Of a stretch of DNA of 48,101 bases, positions 16,305 through 25,840 are shown one piece after another. The stretch lies in the NCBI GenBank assembly GCA_016217905.1, contig JACRFL010000015.1:1-48101 (forward strand). The letters run 5' to 3'. The position numbers and the translations under genes were made by a program. The notes beneath the pieces were generated by a model that worked only from the letters and a program-made list of their open reading frames with translations, had not been told where the DNA came from and searched no databases. Each line of letters opens with the position of its first letter. Positions within the stretch are counted from its first letter, which is position 1. This DNA comes from Candidatus Kaiserbacteria bacterium. GTDB taxonomy: Bacteria > Patescibacteriota > Minisyncoccia > Phycocordibacterales > Phycocordibacteraceae.

Positions 16305-17963
16305 ATGGAAGAGCGTATACGGAAGGCAGTCTCTGAAGCGCTCAGGGGAATGGACGCGGCCGATGTTGCGTTCGTCGTAGAGCGCTCGAGCGACCCCGCA
16401 TACGGAGACTATGCAACAAATGCCGCGCTCGCGGCGGCGAAGCCGCTTGGGAAGAAGCCGCGCGAGCTCGCAGAACAATTGGTGAACGAACTTAGGTCCT
16501 CGACTTCACTCGGGCCGACCTCGGTTCAAAAAATCGAAGTCGCAGGCCCGGGCTTCGTGAACATCATGCTCTCGCGCGAGGCAATTGCGCTCGCGGTCGC
16601 CGAGGCGGGCGCACAGGGACCAGTATGGGGGAAGGGCACCGAGAATGCAGGCAAGCACATCATTGTTGAATATTCAAATCCGAACGCGTTTAAGGAAATG
16701 CACGTGGGGCACTTGGTCGGTACGGTCGTCGGCGAGGCGCTCGCGCGCCTCATCGAGAATGCTGGTGCGACGACTGCACGCGATACCTTCGGCGGCGATA
16801 TCGGCCCGAACGTGGCGAAAGCGCTCTGGGGGCTCCGCAAGAACGACGTTACTGATCCGACAACTGCGCAGGAGATGGGCACCGCATACGCCGAGGGTTC
16901 GCGCGCGTATGAGACAAGCCCAGAGGCGAAAGAAGAAATAGACGCGCTCAATCAGGCGATCTATGCGGGTACAGACCGCGAGCTGATGGAACTCTGGCGC
17001 AAAGGGCGTGATGTCTCGATGGAAGAGTTCCGCCGCATATGGAAGCTTCTCGGCACGCACTTTGACTTTGAATTCTTTGACAGCGATACGACCGAGATTG
17101 GCGTGCGCGTCGTAGGGGACGGGCTCAATAAAGGGGTGTTTGAGAAAAGCGATGGAGCGATTATTTATAACGGAGAGAAGAAGGGGGTGCACACAATGGT
17201 GTTTATCACCTCGCACAACACCCCCACTTACGAGGCGAAAGACATCGGACTCGCCTTTCTCAAGGAGGGGCGCTGGCCCTCGGACCGGAGCATCATCATC
17301 ACCGGAAGCGAGCAGGCGGGCCGCTTCAAGACGGTACTCGCGGCGCTTGCCGACATCGCTCCCTTGCTCGCGGAGAAAACCGTGCATGTCGCGACCGGCT
17401 TTTTGAAACTCGCCTCGGGGAAGATGTCCTCGCGCGAGGGGAATGTCATCACCGCCGACGAACTCATCCACAGCGTTATCCGTGAAGCGAGCGAGAAGAA
17501 CGCCGACCCGCTTGTCGCGGAGCAGGTCGCCCTCGGCGCGATCAAGTACATGATCCTGCGCCAGGCGCCGGGCTCGGACATCGTCTTCGACGAAGAGAAA
17601 TCACTCTCACTCCTTGGCGACTCGGGGCCGTATCTGCAATACGCCCTCGTGCGCGCGAGGAAGATCCTCGCGTACGCCTCCGACGGAGCGAGCGGCGAAG
17701 AGGAACCCGCCGAACCGTACGCCATTGAGCGGCTCATCCTGCACTTCCCGGAGGTAGCTGCGCGCGCGGCGCGCGAGCTCGCGCCGAACCTGCTCACGAC
17801 CTACCTCACCGAACTCGCGGGGGAGTGGAATTCTTTTTATGCAAAGGAGCGCATCATCGACGGTGAGCACGAGGCGCACAAGTTCCTGCTCGCCCGCGCG
17901 TTCGTGAACACCATGACAAACGGCCTCACGCTCCTCGGTATCCCCACACCAGAGAAAATGTGA
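16305..17963 (+). CDS. argS: Arginyl-tRNA synthetase
   Basis: VEYSNPNAFKEMHVGHLVGTVVGEALARL...SGKMSSREGNVITADEL... Confidence 0.96.
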   Translation: MEERIRKAVSEALRGMDAADVAFVVERSSDPAYGDYATNAALAAAKPLGKKPRELAEQLVNELRSSTSLGPTSVQKIEVAGPGFVNIMLSREAIALAVAEAGAQGPVWGKGTENAGKHIIVEYSNPNAFKEMHVGHLVGTVVGEALARLIENAGATTARDTFGGDIGPNVAKALWGLRKNDVTDPTTAQEMGTAYAEGSRAYETSPEAKEEIDALNQAIYAGTDRELMELWRKGRDVSMEEFRRIWKLLGTHFDFEFFDSDTTEIGVRVVGDGLNKGVFEKSDGAIIYNGEKKGVHTMVFITSHNTPTYEAKDIGLAFLKEGRWPSDRSIIITGSEQAGRFKTVLAALADIAPLLAEKTVHVATGFLKLASGKMSSREGNVITADELIHSVIREASEKNADPLVAEQVALGAIKYMILRQAPGSDIVFDEEKSLSLLGDSGPYLQYALVRARKILAYASDGASGEEEPAEPYAIERLILHFPEVAARAARELAPNLLTTYLTELAGEWNSFYAKERIIDGEHEAHKFLLARAFVNTMTNGLTLLGIPTPEKM

Positions 17964-18038
17964 GTTGTGTAGAAGCGAGTAGTGCGCTAGATTCTTCTCC
18001 AGACTGCACATATCGTGCGTCGAGAACAAGGAGGCTCC

Positions 18039-18374
18039 ATGGCTTCAAAAAAGAAACCGGACGGGTGCACCACCGTTCGGTGCGTGTTGGAGGCAATACA
18101 GAAGTACGGATCGCCCTCGATACTCGCGTTCTTCATCAGCGCGATGGGAAGCGAAGATGCTCCGGAAGGATTCAACCTCGAGGTCGAGGTGGCGAGGTTT
18201 TACGACATGAAGACGTACGGCCTTTCCAAGACCCCGATCGGCTACAAGATTCCACAATTCGTTCTGCGGTTCTCGGAGAAGGTGCTCGGTAACGGAAGTC
18301 GCCATACGCCCTCTCGGGGCAGACCTGGCCGAAAGCTGTCAACCCGACTCTCGGTGTCGATGGGCGGGCGCTGA
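18039..18374 (+). CDS. Orphan small protein (111 aa)
   Basis: AAGGAGG Shine-Dalgarno 6 nt before ATG; flanked downstream by a strong terminator. Confidence 0.7.
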   Translation: MASKKKPDGCTTVRCVLEAIQKYGSPSILAFFISAMGSEDAPEGFNLEVEVARFYDMKTYGLSKTPIGYKIPQFVLRFSEKVLGNGSRHTPSRGRPGRKLSTRLSVSMGGR

Positions 18375-18394
18375 TACTCGCCGAATGCAACCAG

Positions 18395-18425
18395 CAGCCG
18401 CAAAACATTGCGGCTGTTTCATTTT
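18395..18425 (+). terminator. Rho-independent terminator
   Basis: CAGCCGCAA-AACA-TTGCGGCTG then TTTCATTTTT. Confidence 0.9.
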
Positions 18426-18453
18426 TGGCCGGCAAACGCTAGACTAGCTGAAT

Positions 18454-21261
18454 ATGGCGGATATGCCCGAGAAGTCAGAGGCAGCGAAGCGCGAGGAGGC
18501 GACGCTCACGTTCTGGGAGCAGGAACGCATTTTCGAGAAGTCGCTCGCGAAGAAGTCCCCGAAAGGAGAATATGTTTTTTATGACGGACCGCCGTTTGCG
18601 ACCGGAACACCGCACTACGGTCACATTGTCACGAGTGTCACCAAGGATGTCGTACCACGCTACTGGACGATGCGCGGCTACCATGTGCCGCGTGTCTGGG
18701 GGTGGGACTGCCACGGCTTGCCGATAGAGAATATCGTCGAGAAAGAGCTCGGCTTCAAGCACAAAAAAGATATCAAGGCATACGGCGTCGCGAACTTCAA
18801 CGAACGCTGCCGCGAGCAGGTCCTAACTTATGTCGATTATTGGAAGACATTCATCCCGCGCATCGGCCGCTGGGCGGATATGGAGCACGCGTACCTCACG
18901 ATGGACAAGCCGTTTATGGAGAGCGTCTGGTGGGTGTTCAAACAGATCTACGATAAGGGGCTGGTGTACGAGGACTACCGCTCCATGCACATCTGCCCGC
19001 GCTGTGAGACGACGCTCTCTCAGCAAGAGGTCGCGGAGGGGTACAGAGACGTCAAGGACATCGCGGTGACAGTGAAGTTCAAAGTGAAAAATCCGGAGAA
19101 ACACGGCCTGCCAGAGAATACCTATTTTCTCGCGTGGACGACGACACCATGGACACTTCCGGGGAATGTCGCGCTCGCGGTCGGGGAGAAAATAAAATAT
19201 GTCATTGCGCGAAAGGGGGAAGAACATTTCATTCTCGGTCGCGACAAAGTTTCTGACGAATTTACCATAGAGAAAGAGGTGAGTGGAGCTGCGCTTGTCG
19301 GTATTGAATATGAACCACCGTTTGATTACTACATTAACGACACAGCGCTCAAAAATCGCGAGAACGGATGGAAAGTGTATGCGGCAGACTTTGTCACGAC
19401 CGATACCGGCACGGGTATTGCGCACGAGGCGCCGGCATTTGGTGCAGATGACTGGGAACTTTTAAAGAAAGTCAATCTGCCATTCGTGCAGCACGTGAAC
19501 ATGGATGGGACATTTAAACCGGAAGTGAAAGATTTTGCCGGTCTCGAAGCGAAGCCGCGTTCCGACGACGATGCGGTGCGCCTCGGAACGGATATCGCCG
19601 TGCTAAAATATTTGCAAGACCACGGAACGCTTTTCTCAAAAGAGAACATCACGCACTCCTATCCGCACTGCTGGCGCTGCGATACGCCGCTCCTCAACTA
19701 CGCGACATCGTCCTGGTTCGTCTCCATCACAAAGATAAAAGACGATGTGCTTAAAAATGCGAAGAACATCTCATGGTTGCCCGCGCATATCAAAGAAGGC
19801 CGCTTCGGCAAGTGGCTAGAGGGCGCGCGCGACTGGTCAATCTCACGCCAGCGTTTCTGGGCGAGTGTCATTCCGTTGTGGGTTTGCGAGAAATGCAAAA
19901 CGAAGCGCGTCTTCGGCTCGGCGACGGAATTAGAAGAGGCGAGCGGGAGAAAGATAACCGATCTCCACAAACACATCGTGGATGAGATTACGGTGCCGTG
20001 CGCGTGCGGCGGCACGATGCACCGCATCCCGGACGTGCTTGACACCTGGTTCGATTCCGGCTCGATGCCGTACGGCGAGAAGCATTATCCCTTTGAGGGG
20101 AAAGAACGTTTCGAGGCGGCGTTTCCTGCGAAGTTTATCGCAGAGGGAATAGACCAGACGCGCGCCTGGTTCTACTACCTGCACGTGCTCGGCGGCGCGC
20201 TGTTTAGTAAAAATGCTTTTCAGAACGTTATCGTCAACGGAATCGTCTTGGCCGAGGACGGCAAGAAGATGTCCAAACGGCTTCAAAATTATCCCGACCC
20301 GCTGGAAATCGTGGAAAAGTATGGCGCAGACGCGCTCCGCCTCTACCTGCTCTCCTCGCCCGTCGTGCAAGCAGAAAATCTGGCTTTTTCAGAGAGCGGT
20401 GTCGATGAGGTCGCCAAGAAAAATATCGGACGCCTCAACAACGTGCTCGCGTTCTATAAACTCTACGAAGACGGGACCGAACGTTCGGAAGCGAGCACCA
20501 ATATTCTCGACCGATGGATTCTCGCGCGTCTCGCAGAGCTCATAAAAGAAACGACCGAAGGATATGAGAAATATGAACTAGATAGAGCAACGCGGCCGAC
20601 CGCACTGTTCATCGACGACCTCTCTACCTGGTATGTGCGTCGCTCCCGCGATCGGTTCAGGGCGGAAGATGTTTCGAGAGAGGGGGCGCTCGCGACGTTG
20701 CGTCAGGCGCTGTACACACTCGCGCTCGTCCTAGCGCCCGCCGCGCCCTTTATCGCGGAAGAAATTTTTCAAGGCGTGCGTAGTGCGAATGACCCCCAAA
20801 GCGTGCATTTAGCCGACTGGCCTGAAATAAAAAAACGTTGGCGTTTGTTTGGCGGCAATAAAGACGAATTGCTCATCACAGAAATGGCGCGCGCGCGTGC
20901 GCTTGTCTCCGACGCGCTCCAGCTGCGGCAGAGGGAGGGCATCAAGGTGCGGCAGCCGCTCGCGAAGCTCATGGTGCCCGACATGATTTCGGAAGAATTG
21001 ATGCGGATTCTCGCCGAAGAAGTAAATGTTAAGCAGGTTGTCATGGGTCATTCGACTGTCGAGCTCGACACCACTCTCACACCCGAGCTCATTAGAGAGG
21101 GTGACGAACGGGAGATGGCGCGCGCGGTTGCCGAAGCGCGCAAGCTCGAAGGATTCCTCACGCACGATACGGTGCGCGTAGAGATTCACCCGGAGGGGAA
21201 GCATTCGGCCGTACTGTCGACAGGTATGTCGCGCTTCGACGTCATACGCGATGCGTCATAA
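18454..21261 (+). CDS. ileS: Isoleucyl-tRNA synthetase
   Basis: FYDGPPFATGTPHYGHIVTSVTKD...WGWDCHGLPIE...EDGKKMSKRLQNYPDP. Confidence 0.97.
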   Translation: MADMPEKSEAAKREEATLTFWEQERIFEKSLAKKSPKGEYVFYDGPPFATGTPHYGHIVTSVTKDVVPRYWTMRGYHVPRVWGWDCHGLPIENIVEKELGFKHKKDIKAYGVANFNERCREQVLTYVDYWKTFIPRIGRWADMEHAYLTMDKPFMESVWWVFKQIYDKGLVYEDYRSMHICPRCETTLSQQEVAEGYRDVKDIAVTVKFKVKNPEKHGLPENTYFLAWTTTPWTLPGNVALAVGEKIKYVIARKGEEHFILGRDKVSDEFTIEKEVSGAALVGIEYEPPFDYYINDTALKNRENGWKVYAADFVTTDTGTGIAHEAPAFGADDWELLKKVNLPFVQHVNMDGTFKPEVKDFAGLEAKPRSDDDAVRLGTDIAVLKYLQDHGTLFSKENITHSYPHCWRCDTPLLNYATSSWFVSITKIKDDVLKNAKNISWLPAHIKEGRFGKWLEGARDWSISRQRFWASVIPLWVCEKCKTKRVFGSATELEEASGRKITDLHKHIVDEITVPCACGGTMHRIPDVLDTWFDSGSMPYGEKHYPFEGKERFEAAFPAKFIAEGIDQTRAWFYYLHVLGGALFSKNAFQNVIVNGIVLAEDGKKMSKRLQNYPDPLEIVEKYGADALRLYLLSSPVVQAENLAFSESGVDEVAKKNIGRLNNVLAFYKLYEDGTERSEASTNILDRWILARLAELIKETTEGYEKYELDRATRPTALFIDDLSTWYVRRSRDRFRAEDVSREGALATLRQALYTLALVLAPAAPFIAEEIFQGVRSANDPQSVHLADWPEIKKRWRLFGGNKDELLITEMARARALVSDALQLRQREGIKVRQPLAKLMVPDMISEELMRILAEEVNVKQVVMGHSTVELDTTLTPELIREGDEREMARAVAEARKLEGFLTHDTVRVEIHPEGKHSAVLSTGMSRFDVIRDAS

Positions 21262-21820
21262 ATACGAAACACGTGGCATCGTACTCTCGCGGACGCCCTT
21301 GGGAGAAGCGAACGCGTATGTGACGCTGCTCACCCGTGAGCTCGGTCTCGTGCGTGCTCGCGCGCAGGGCGTGCGCGCGCAGGGGGCGAAGCTCGCTGCG
21401 TCACTCGCTACATTTGCCGAGAGTTCTCTTGTACTTGTGCGTGGGAAGGAAGGGTGGCGCGTCGCGGGCGCAATCCTCGAAGAGGAATGGTTCACGCAGA
21501 TGCGGCACCCTGCGTCCCGTGCGGCGGCGTCACGGGTGTCGGGTCTCTTTCTTCGCCTTGTCGCCGGTGAGACCCCTGACCCGGAGCTTTTTCCCCTAGT
21601 CACCGGATTTTTCAGGGCGCTGGCGACACTACCCGAAGACGCCCACGAGGCGGCCGAGATACGTGCCGCGCTTTGCATACTCGCGGCACTCGGTCTTGTG
21701 GCGGGGGAGATTCCGGGCGAAGCGTCGGAATTCACACCCGCGATACTCGCCGATGTTCGCAGAAAGCGTGCGGAGTACATTACGCGCATCAACCGCGGCA
21801 TCGCCGCTTCTGGTCTCTGA
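21251..21820 (+). CDS. recO: DNA repair protein RecO
   Basis: ETRGIVLSRTPLGEANAYVTLLTRELGLVRARAQGVR; position and length fit. Confidence 0.88.
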   Translation: MRHKYETRGIVLSRTPLGEANAYVTLLTRELGLVRARAQGVRAQGAKLAASLATFAESSLVLVRGKEGWRVAGAILEEEWFTQMRHPASRAAASRVSGLFLRLVAGETPDPELFPLVTGFFRALATLPEDAHEAAEIRAALCILAALGLVAGEIPGEASEFTPAILADVRRKRAEYITRINRGIAASGL

Positions 21821-21841
21821 ACTCTTGTATACTGATACGCA

Positions 21842-23722
21842 ATGCCTCTGTCGCCCGAAGACGATACCGGTTCTCTCGAACGCGCACGTAAGCGCCTCTA
21901 TGACCCAGAGGCCGCCCCGCAAACGCGCACGCCGCTTTCTGCCGTTCCGGAGCGGTTGCTGCCGCATGCGTGGCAGGGTGAATTGCCGCGCCCCGCGCCC
22001 CGCGCGGCGCGGCATGTGCGCCTCGCCGGCGTATTTTTCTTTACTGCCGCCGCGTTTTTCATCGTCGCGCTGAGTGCCGCCGGCTATTTTTTCTACTTCG
22101 GCGGCAACGCGGTTTCGGTGGACAAGATCGCGATCGATATCCAGGGGCCAACGACCGTCGCCGGCGGAGAGACCGTACCCCTGTCGCTCATCGTCACGAA
22201 CAAGAATCCGGTCGCAATCGAGAATGTGACCGTCGAAATCGACTTCCCGGCCGGAACGAGAGATGCGTCGAATGTCTTCGCGGCGTACCCTCACTATGTC
22301 GAGAACCTCGGCACGCTCGCAAGCGGCGCGAACGTTACGCGCTCGATCAAGGCCGTCGTGTTCGGGGGAACGGGACAGACCCTCTCTTTCCCGGTCTCCC
22401 TCTCGTACGGCGCTACCGGCAGCAACGCGGTCTTCGTTAAAAAATCTTCCTACACGGTCGCGATTTCCGCGGCTCCGCTCGAGATCGCCGTCAATACGCT
22501 CGCTGAAACCGTTTCAAACAAGCCACTCACGCTCACGCTCACGGTCCGCTCGAACGCGGCGGTGCCGCTCGACAACGTCGTCCTTTCGGGCGACCTGCCC
22601 TTCGGCTTTTCCATCACGTCTTCCTCGATGCCTTTGAACGGCTCCACCTTCCTTCTCGGGACGCTCTCGCCGGGGGCGAGCAAAACGGTAACGCTCACAG
22701 GGACGCTCACGGGGCAGAATAAGGAGCAGCGCGTCTTCCGCTTCTCCGTCGGCACGGCACGCGCGTCCGACACCCAGACGCTCGCCGTCACCTACATGAC
22801 CCAGGATGCGACGGTCGCCATCGTCGCGCCCTTTATCGACGCGACCCTCGCGCTCAACGGCGACACGAGGGCGGATGCGGTCATCAGCCCCGGCAGCATC
22901 CAGAGCGTCTCCGTCTCTTATGCGAATACTCTTGCGACGAGCGTCGGGAATGCGATCGTCGCGATTACTCTCAGCGGTTCCGCGATCGACTATGACAGCA
23001 TCCGGACCACCAATGGTTTCTATAATTCCGCCACGCGCACTGTCGTTTTTAGCAGGGACACCGATCCCGCTCTCGCGGCGCTCGCTCCCGGCGCTTCCGG
23101 TGTCGGCACGTTCACCTTTTCGACGCTGCCGGTCGGCGCGCTCGCTCCCCTGCCGAGGGTGAACTTCGCGATATCGGTGTCGGGCACGCGCGTGGGCCAG
23201 GCGAACGTTCCGGAACAGGTGAGTTCCACGGTGACTCGCACCGCGAAAGTCGCGACGGCGGCGGTTCTCTCGGCTTCCGCGCTCCATTCCTCGGGTATCC
23301 TGCGCAATGGCGGTCCCGTTCCGCCGCGCGCCAATCAGGCGACGACGTATTCGATCGTCTGGAACGCGGAGAATACGGGAAGCACGATTGCGGGAGGCGC
23401 CGTCTCGACCGTCCTGCCGAGTTACGTCTCCTACACCGGCACGACAGCCGGTGCCGGATCCTTTACCTACGACGACAAATCTCGCACGGTAACGTGGAAT
23501 ATCGGCGAACTCGCGCAGAGGGGAAGCGCGCAGGGCGTTTTCCAAGTCTCACTCGTCCCCTCGACCTCGCAGCGGGGCACCGCGCCGCCTCTTACGGGCG
23601 CGGTGTCCTTCTCCGGCTACGATCGTTTCGCGGGCGTACAGATTGCCGCAGTCGCGGATCCGACGACTACCGAAACGAAGGGAGACCCCGGATATGTCCC
23701 CGCGTACGCAAACGTGCAATAA
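21842..23722 (+). CDS. Single-pass membrane protein with beta-sandwich (DUF11/CARDB-like) repeats
   Basis: Pro/Arg-rich cytosolic tail, one TM helix, then LSLIVTNKNPVAIENVTVEIDFPAG, LTLTVRSNAAVPLDNVVLSGDLPFGF repeats. Confidence 0.8.
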   Translation: MPLSPEDDTGSLERARKRLYDPEAAPQTRTPLSAVPERLLPHAWQGELPRPAPRAARHVRLAGVFFFTAAAFFIVALSAAGYFFYFGGNAVSVDKIAIDIQGPTTVAGGETVPLSLIVTNKNPVAIENVTVEIDFPAGTRDASNVFAAYPHYVENLGTLASGANVTRSIKAVVFGGTGQTLSFPVSLSYGATGSNAVFVKKSSYTVAISAAPLEIAVNTLAETVSNKPLTLTLTVRSNAAVPLDNVVLSGDLPFGFSITSSSMPLNGSTFLLGTLSPGASKTVTLTGTLTGQNKEQRVFRFSVGTARASDTQTLAVTYMTQDATVAIVAPFIDATLALNGDTRADAVISPGSIQSVSVSYANTLATSVGNAIVAITLSGSAIDYDSIRTTNGFYNSATRTVVFSRDTDPALAALAPGASGVGTFTFSTLPVGALAPLPRVNFAISVSGTRVGQANVPEQVSSTVTRTAKVATAAVLSASALHSSGILRNGGPVPPRANQATTYSIVWNAENTGSTIAGGAVSTVLPSYVSYTGTTAGAGSFTYDDKSRTVTWNIGELAQRGSAQGVFQVSLVPSTSQRGTAPPLTGAVSFSGYDRFAGVQIAAVADPTTTETKGDPGYVPAYANVQ

Positions 23723-23731
23723 TGTCGTCCT

Positions 23732-25114
23732 ATGTCTGATCTGAACCTGATGGAGAAGATCGTCTCACTCTGCAAGCGCCGCGGGTTCGTGTTCCCGGCA
23801 AGCGAAATATACGGCGGTCTCGCTGGATTTTGGGACTACGGCCCCTACGGGGTCGAATTGGTGAATAACCTAAAACAGCTTTGGTGGCGCAAGGTGGTGC
23901 AAGAGCGTGACGACGTTTTTGGCGTTGACGGCGCTATCATCCAACACCCGAAATTGTGGGAGGCGAGCGGGCATGTGGCGGGGTTTACCGACCCGCTCGT
24001 CGACTGCAAGAAGTGCGGCGCGCGCCATCGCGCAGACCACCTGGCCGACACCGGCAGTACGGATATCGCCGAGTTGACCGAGCTCCTGAAGGACGCGGCG
24101 TGCCCGACGTGCGGTGAAAAGGCGCTTACGCCGCCGCGCACCTACAACATGATGATGAAGACGTGGGTCGGTCCGATCGAAGACGATTCCTCTCTCGCGT
24201 ATCTGCGGCCGGAAACGGCCGGTTCCATCTTCACGAACTTCAAGAACGTGCTTGACACCACGCATGCGAAACTGCCGTTCGGCATCGCGCAGATAGGAAA
24301 GGCGTTCCGTAACGAAATAGCGCCGCGCGACTTCATCTTCCGCGTCCGCGAACTCGAACAGATGGAGATGCAGTATTTTATTGACCCGCAGATGCAGGCG
24401 GCGGCGTACGAATCGTGGCGACAATTCGCGTGGGATTTTATGACCACGGAGCTTGGCGTGCGCGAAGAAAATCTGCAGTGGCACGAACACGCGGAGAATG
24501 AGCGCGCGCATTATGCCGCAGCCGCTCACGATATTTATTTTAAGTTCCCGCACGGCTTCAAAGAGCTGTGGGGCACCCATAACCGGACAAACTTCGATCT
24601 GTCGGGACACGCGCGAGCAAGCGGACAAGATTTGAATTATTTTGACGAAGAAACAAAAGAGCGTCTCACGCCGTACGTGATCGAGTCGTCGGTCGGCGTC
24701 GGGCGGATGTTCCTCGCAGTTCTCGCCGACGCGTACCGCGAAGATGAGCTCGGCGGTGAGACGCGCACCTATCTCGCGCTTATGCCGAAGATTGCGCCGG
24801 TGAAGGCGATGGTCTCGCCGCTTTTGAAGAACAAGCCGGAGCTCGTCGCGAAGGCGAAGGAAGTGCGCGAGGAACTCAAGAAGGTGCACCCGGCCATCGC
24901 CTGGGACGACAACGGCAACATCGGCAAGCGCTACCGCCGCCAGGACGAGATCGGCACGCCTTTCTGCGTTACGATTGACTTTGACACTTTGGGTGAGAAG
25001 TCAGAATTAAAGGATACGGTCACGCTCCGCCACCGCGACTCCGGCGAACAGGAACGCCTCACCGTCCCCGAGGTTGTCGAGCGCATCCGCTCCAGCACTT
25101 CCCTCTCTCTTTGA
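23732..25114 (+). CDS. glyS: Glycyl-tRNA synthetase (alpha2 type)
   Basis: LCKRRGFVFPASEIYGGLAGFWDYGPYGVELVNNLK...LRPETAGSIFTNFK...FRNEIAPRDFIFRVRELEQMEMQYF. Confidence 0.97.
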   Translation: MSDLNLMEKIVSLCKRRGFVFPASEIYGGLAGFWDYGPYGVELVNNLKQLWWRKVVQERDDVFGVDGAIIQHPKLWEASGHVAGFTDPLVDCKKCGARHRADHLADTGSTDIAELTELLKDAACPTCGEKALTPPRTYNMMMKTWVGPIEDDSSLAYLRPETAGSIFTNFKNVLDTTHAKLPFGIAQIGKAFRNEIAPRDFIFRVRELEQMEMQYFIDPQMQAAAYESWRQFAWDFMTTELGVREENLQWHEHAENERAHYAAAAHDIYFKFPHGFKELWGTHNRTNFDLSGHARASGQDLNYFDEETKERLTPYVIESSVGVGRMFLAVLADAYREDELGGETRTYLALMPKIAPVKAMVSPLLKNKPELVAKAKEVREELKKVHPAIAWDDNGNIGKRYRRQDEIGTPFCVTIDFDTLGEKSELKDTVTLRHRDSGEQERLTVPEVVERIRSSTSLSL

Positions 25115-25171
25115 CGAAAATAAAAATCGGTGTATGCTTCTTGAGGAGCTAGGTGCTTATTGAGTACGCGG

Positions 25172-25221
25172 TTCGCCGCAGCGGAGAGCGGCTTGTATAG
25201 GCCTTTCTCTGCTGTGGCGAA
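25172..25221 (+). promoter_or_regulatory. 5' UTR stem-loop (15 bp, 2 G-U pairs)
   Basis: TTCGCCGCAGCGGAG pairs fully with CTCTGCTGTGGCGAA. Confidence 0.75.
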
Positions 25222-25264
25222 ACGGACTCCCGTTCTCGCTGTTCGGCATATTAAGGAGATGGCC

Positions 25265-25747
25265 ATGGATGTTGCTGTCACAGGGGAGTTCCCTGCCCCA
25301 GTTCGCAGCTGCGCGAAGGTGATCACCGGCGAGGTGATTGCCCGTTGTGTAGACGTGGTTCGCGGTCGCCCGATACCGGAGGCAATCGCGGCCCTGAACC
25401 GGCACGCGTATGTCGATGATGCCGTGATCGCGACAGTGCCGCGGGGCCGGAGCGATCAAACGATCCTGGTCTTCTTCCCGATTGACTGGTACGCCAGTTG
25501 TGCCGAAGCGGACGAAGAGCGCAAACGGCTTGGCCTGAGGCCCGCCGACTTTGACGAGATAGTTTCGGCGAACGAAGCCGATCAGGCATTTTCAGACGGC
25601 CATCCGAACCTTACCCAGTGGATGGATGAAAACAAAAACTGGAACTATATCGCCTTCTACCGATGGAGAGGGAAGCGTAGCTTGGACGCCAAGCGTCGCT
25701 TCTTCAGGTACGGAAAAAATTGGTGGCATGTCGGTGTCCCCACGTAG
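25265..25747 (+). CDS. Orphan protein (160 aa)
   Basis: AAGGAG Shine-Dalgarno 6 nt before ATG; promoter TTGACG-16-TATGCT about 130 nt upstream; terminator downstream. Confidence 0.8.
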   Translation: MDVAVTGEFPAPVRSCAKVITGEVIARCVDVVRGRPIPEAIAALNRHAYVDDAVIATVPRGRSDQTILVFFPIDWYASCAEADEERKRLGLRPADFDEIVSANEADQAFSDGHPNLTQWMDENKNWNYIAFYRWRGKRSLDAKRRFFRYGKNWWHVGVPT

Positions 25748-25777
25748 ATTGGGGCCTCTGCGCGCCCCATCATCTTT

Positions 25778-25819
25778 GGGCTTCGCACGCAACACCAGCG
25801 TGCGGAGCCCTTTTATTTT
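25778..25819 (+). terminator. Rho-independent terminator
   Basis: GGGCTtCGCACGC-aacacca-GCGTGCGgAGCCC-TTTTATTTT. Confidence 0.92.
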
Positions 25820-25840
25820 GAATATGCTAGGATTCCCATA

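Noticed and set aside
22514-23545. 343-aa minus-strand ORF
   Set aside because: Antisense to the 21842-23722 surface protein; Arg/Asp/Gly-rich shadow frame.
23870-24889. 339-aa minus-strand ORF
   Set aside because: Antisense to glyS, clearly the real gene.
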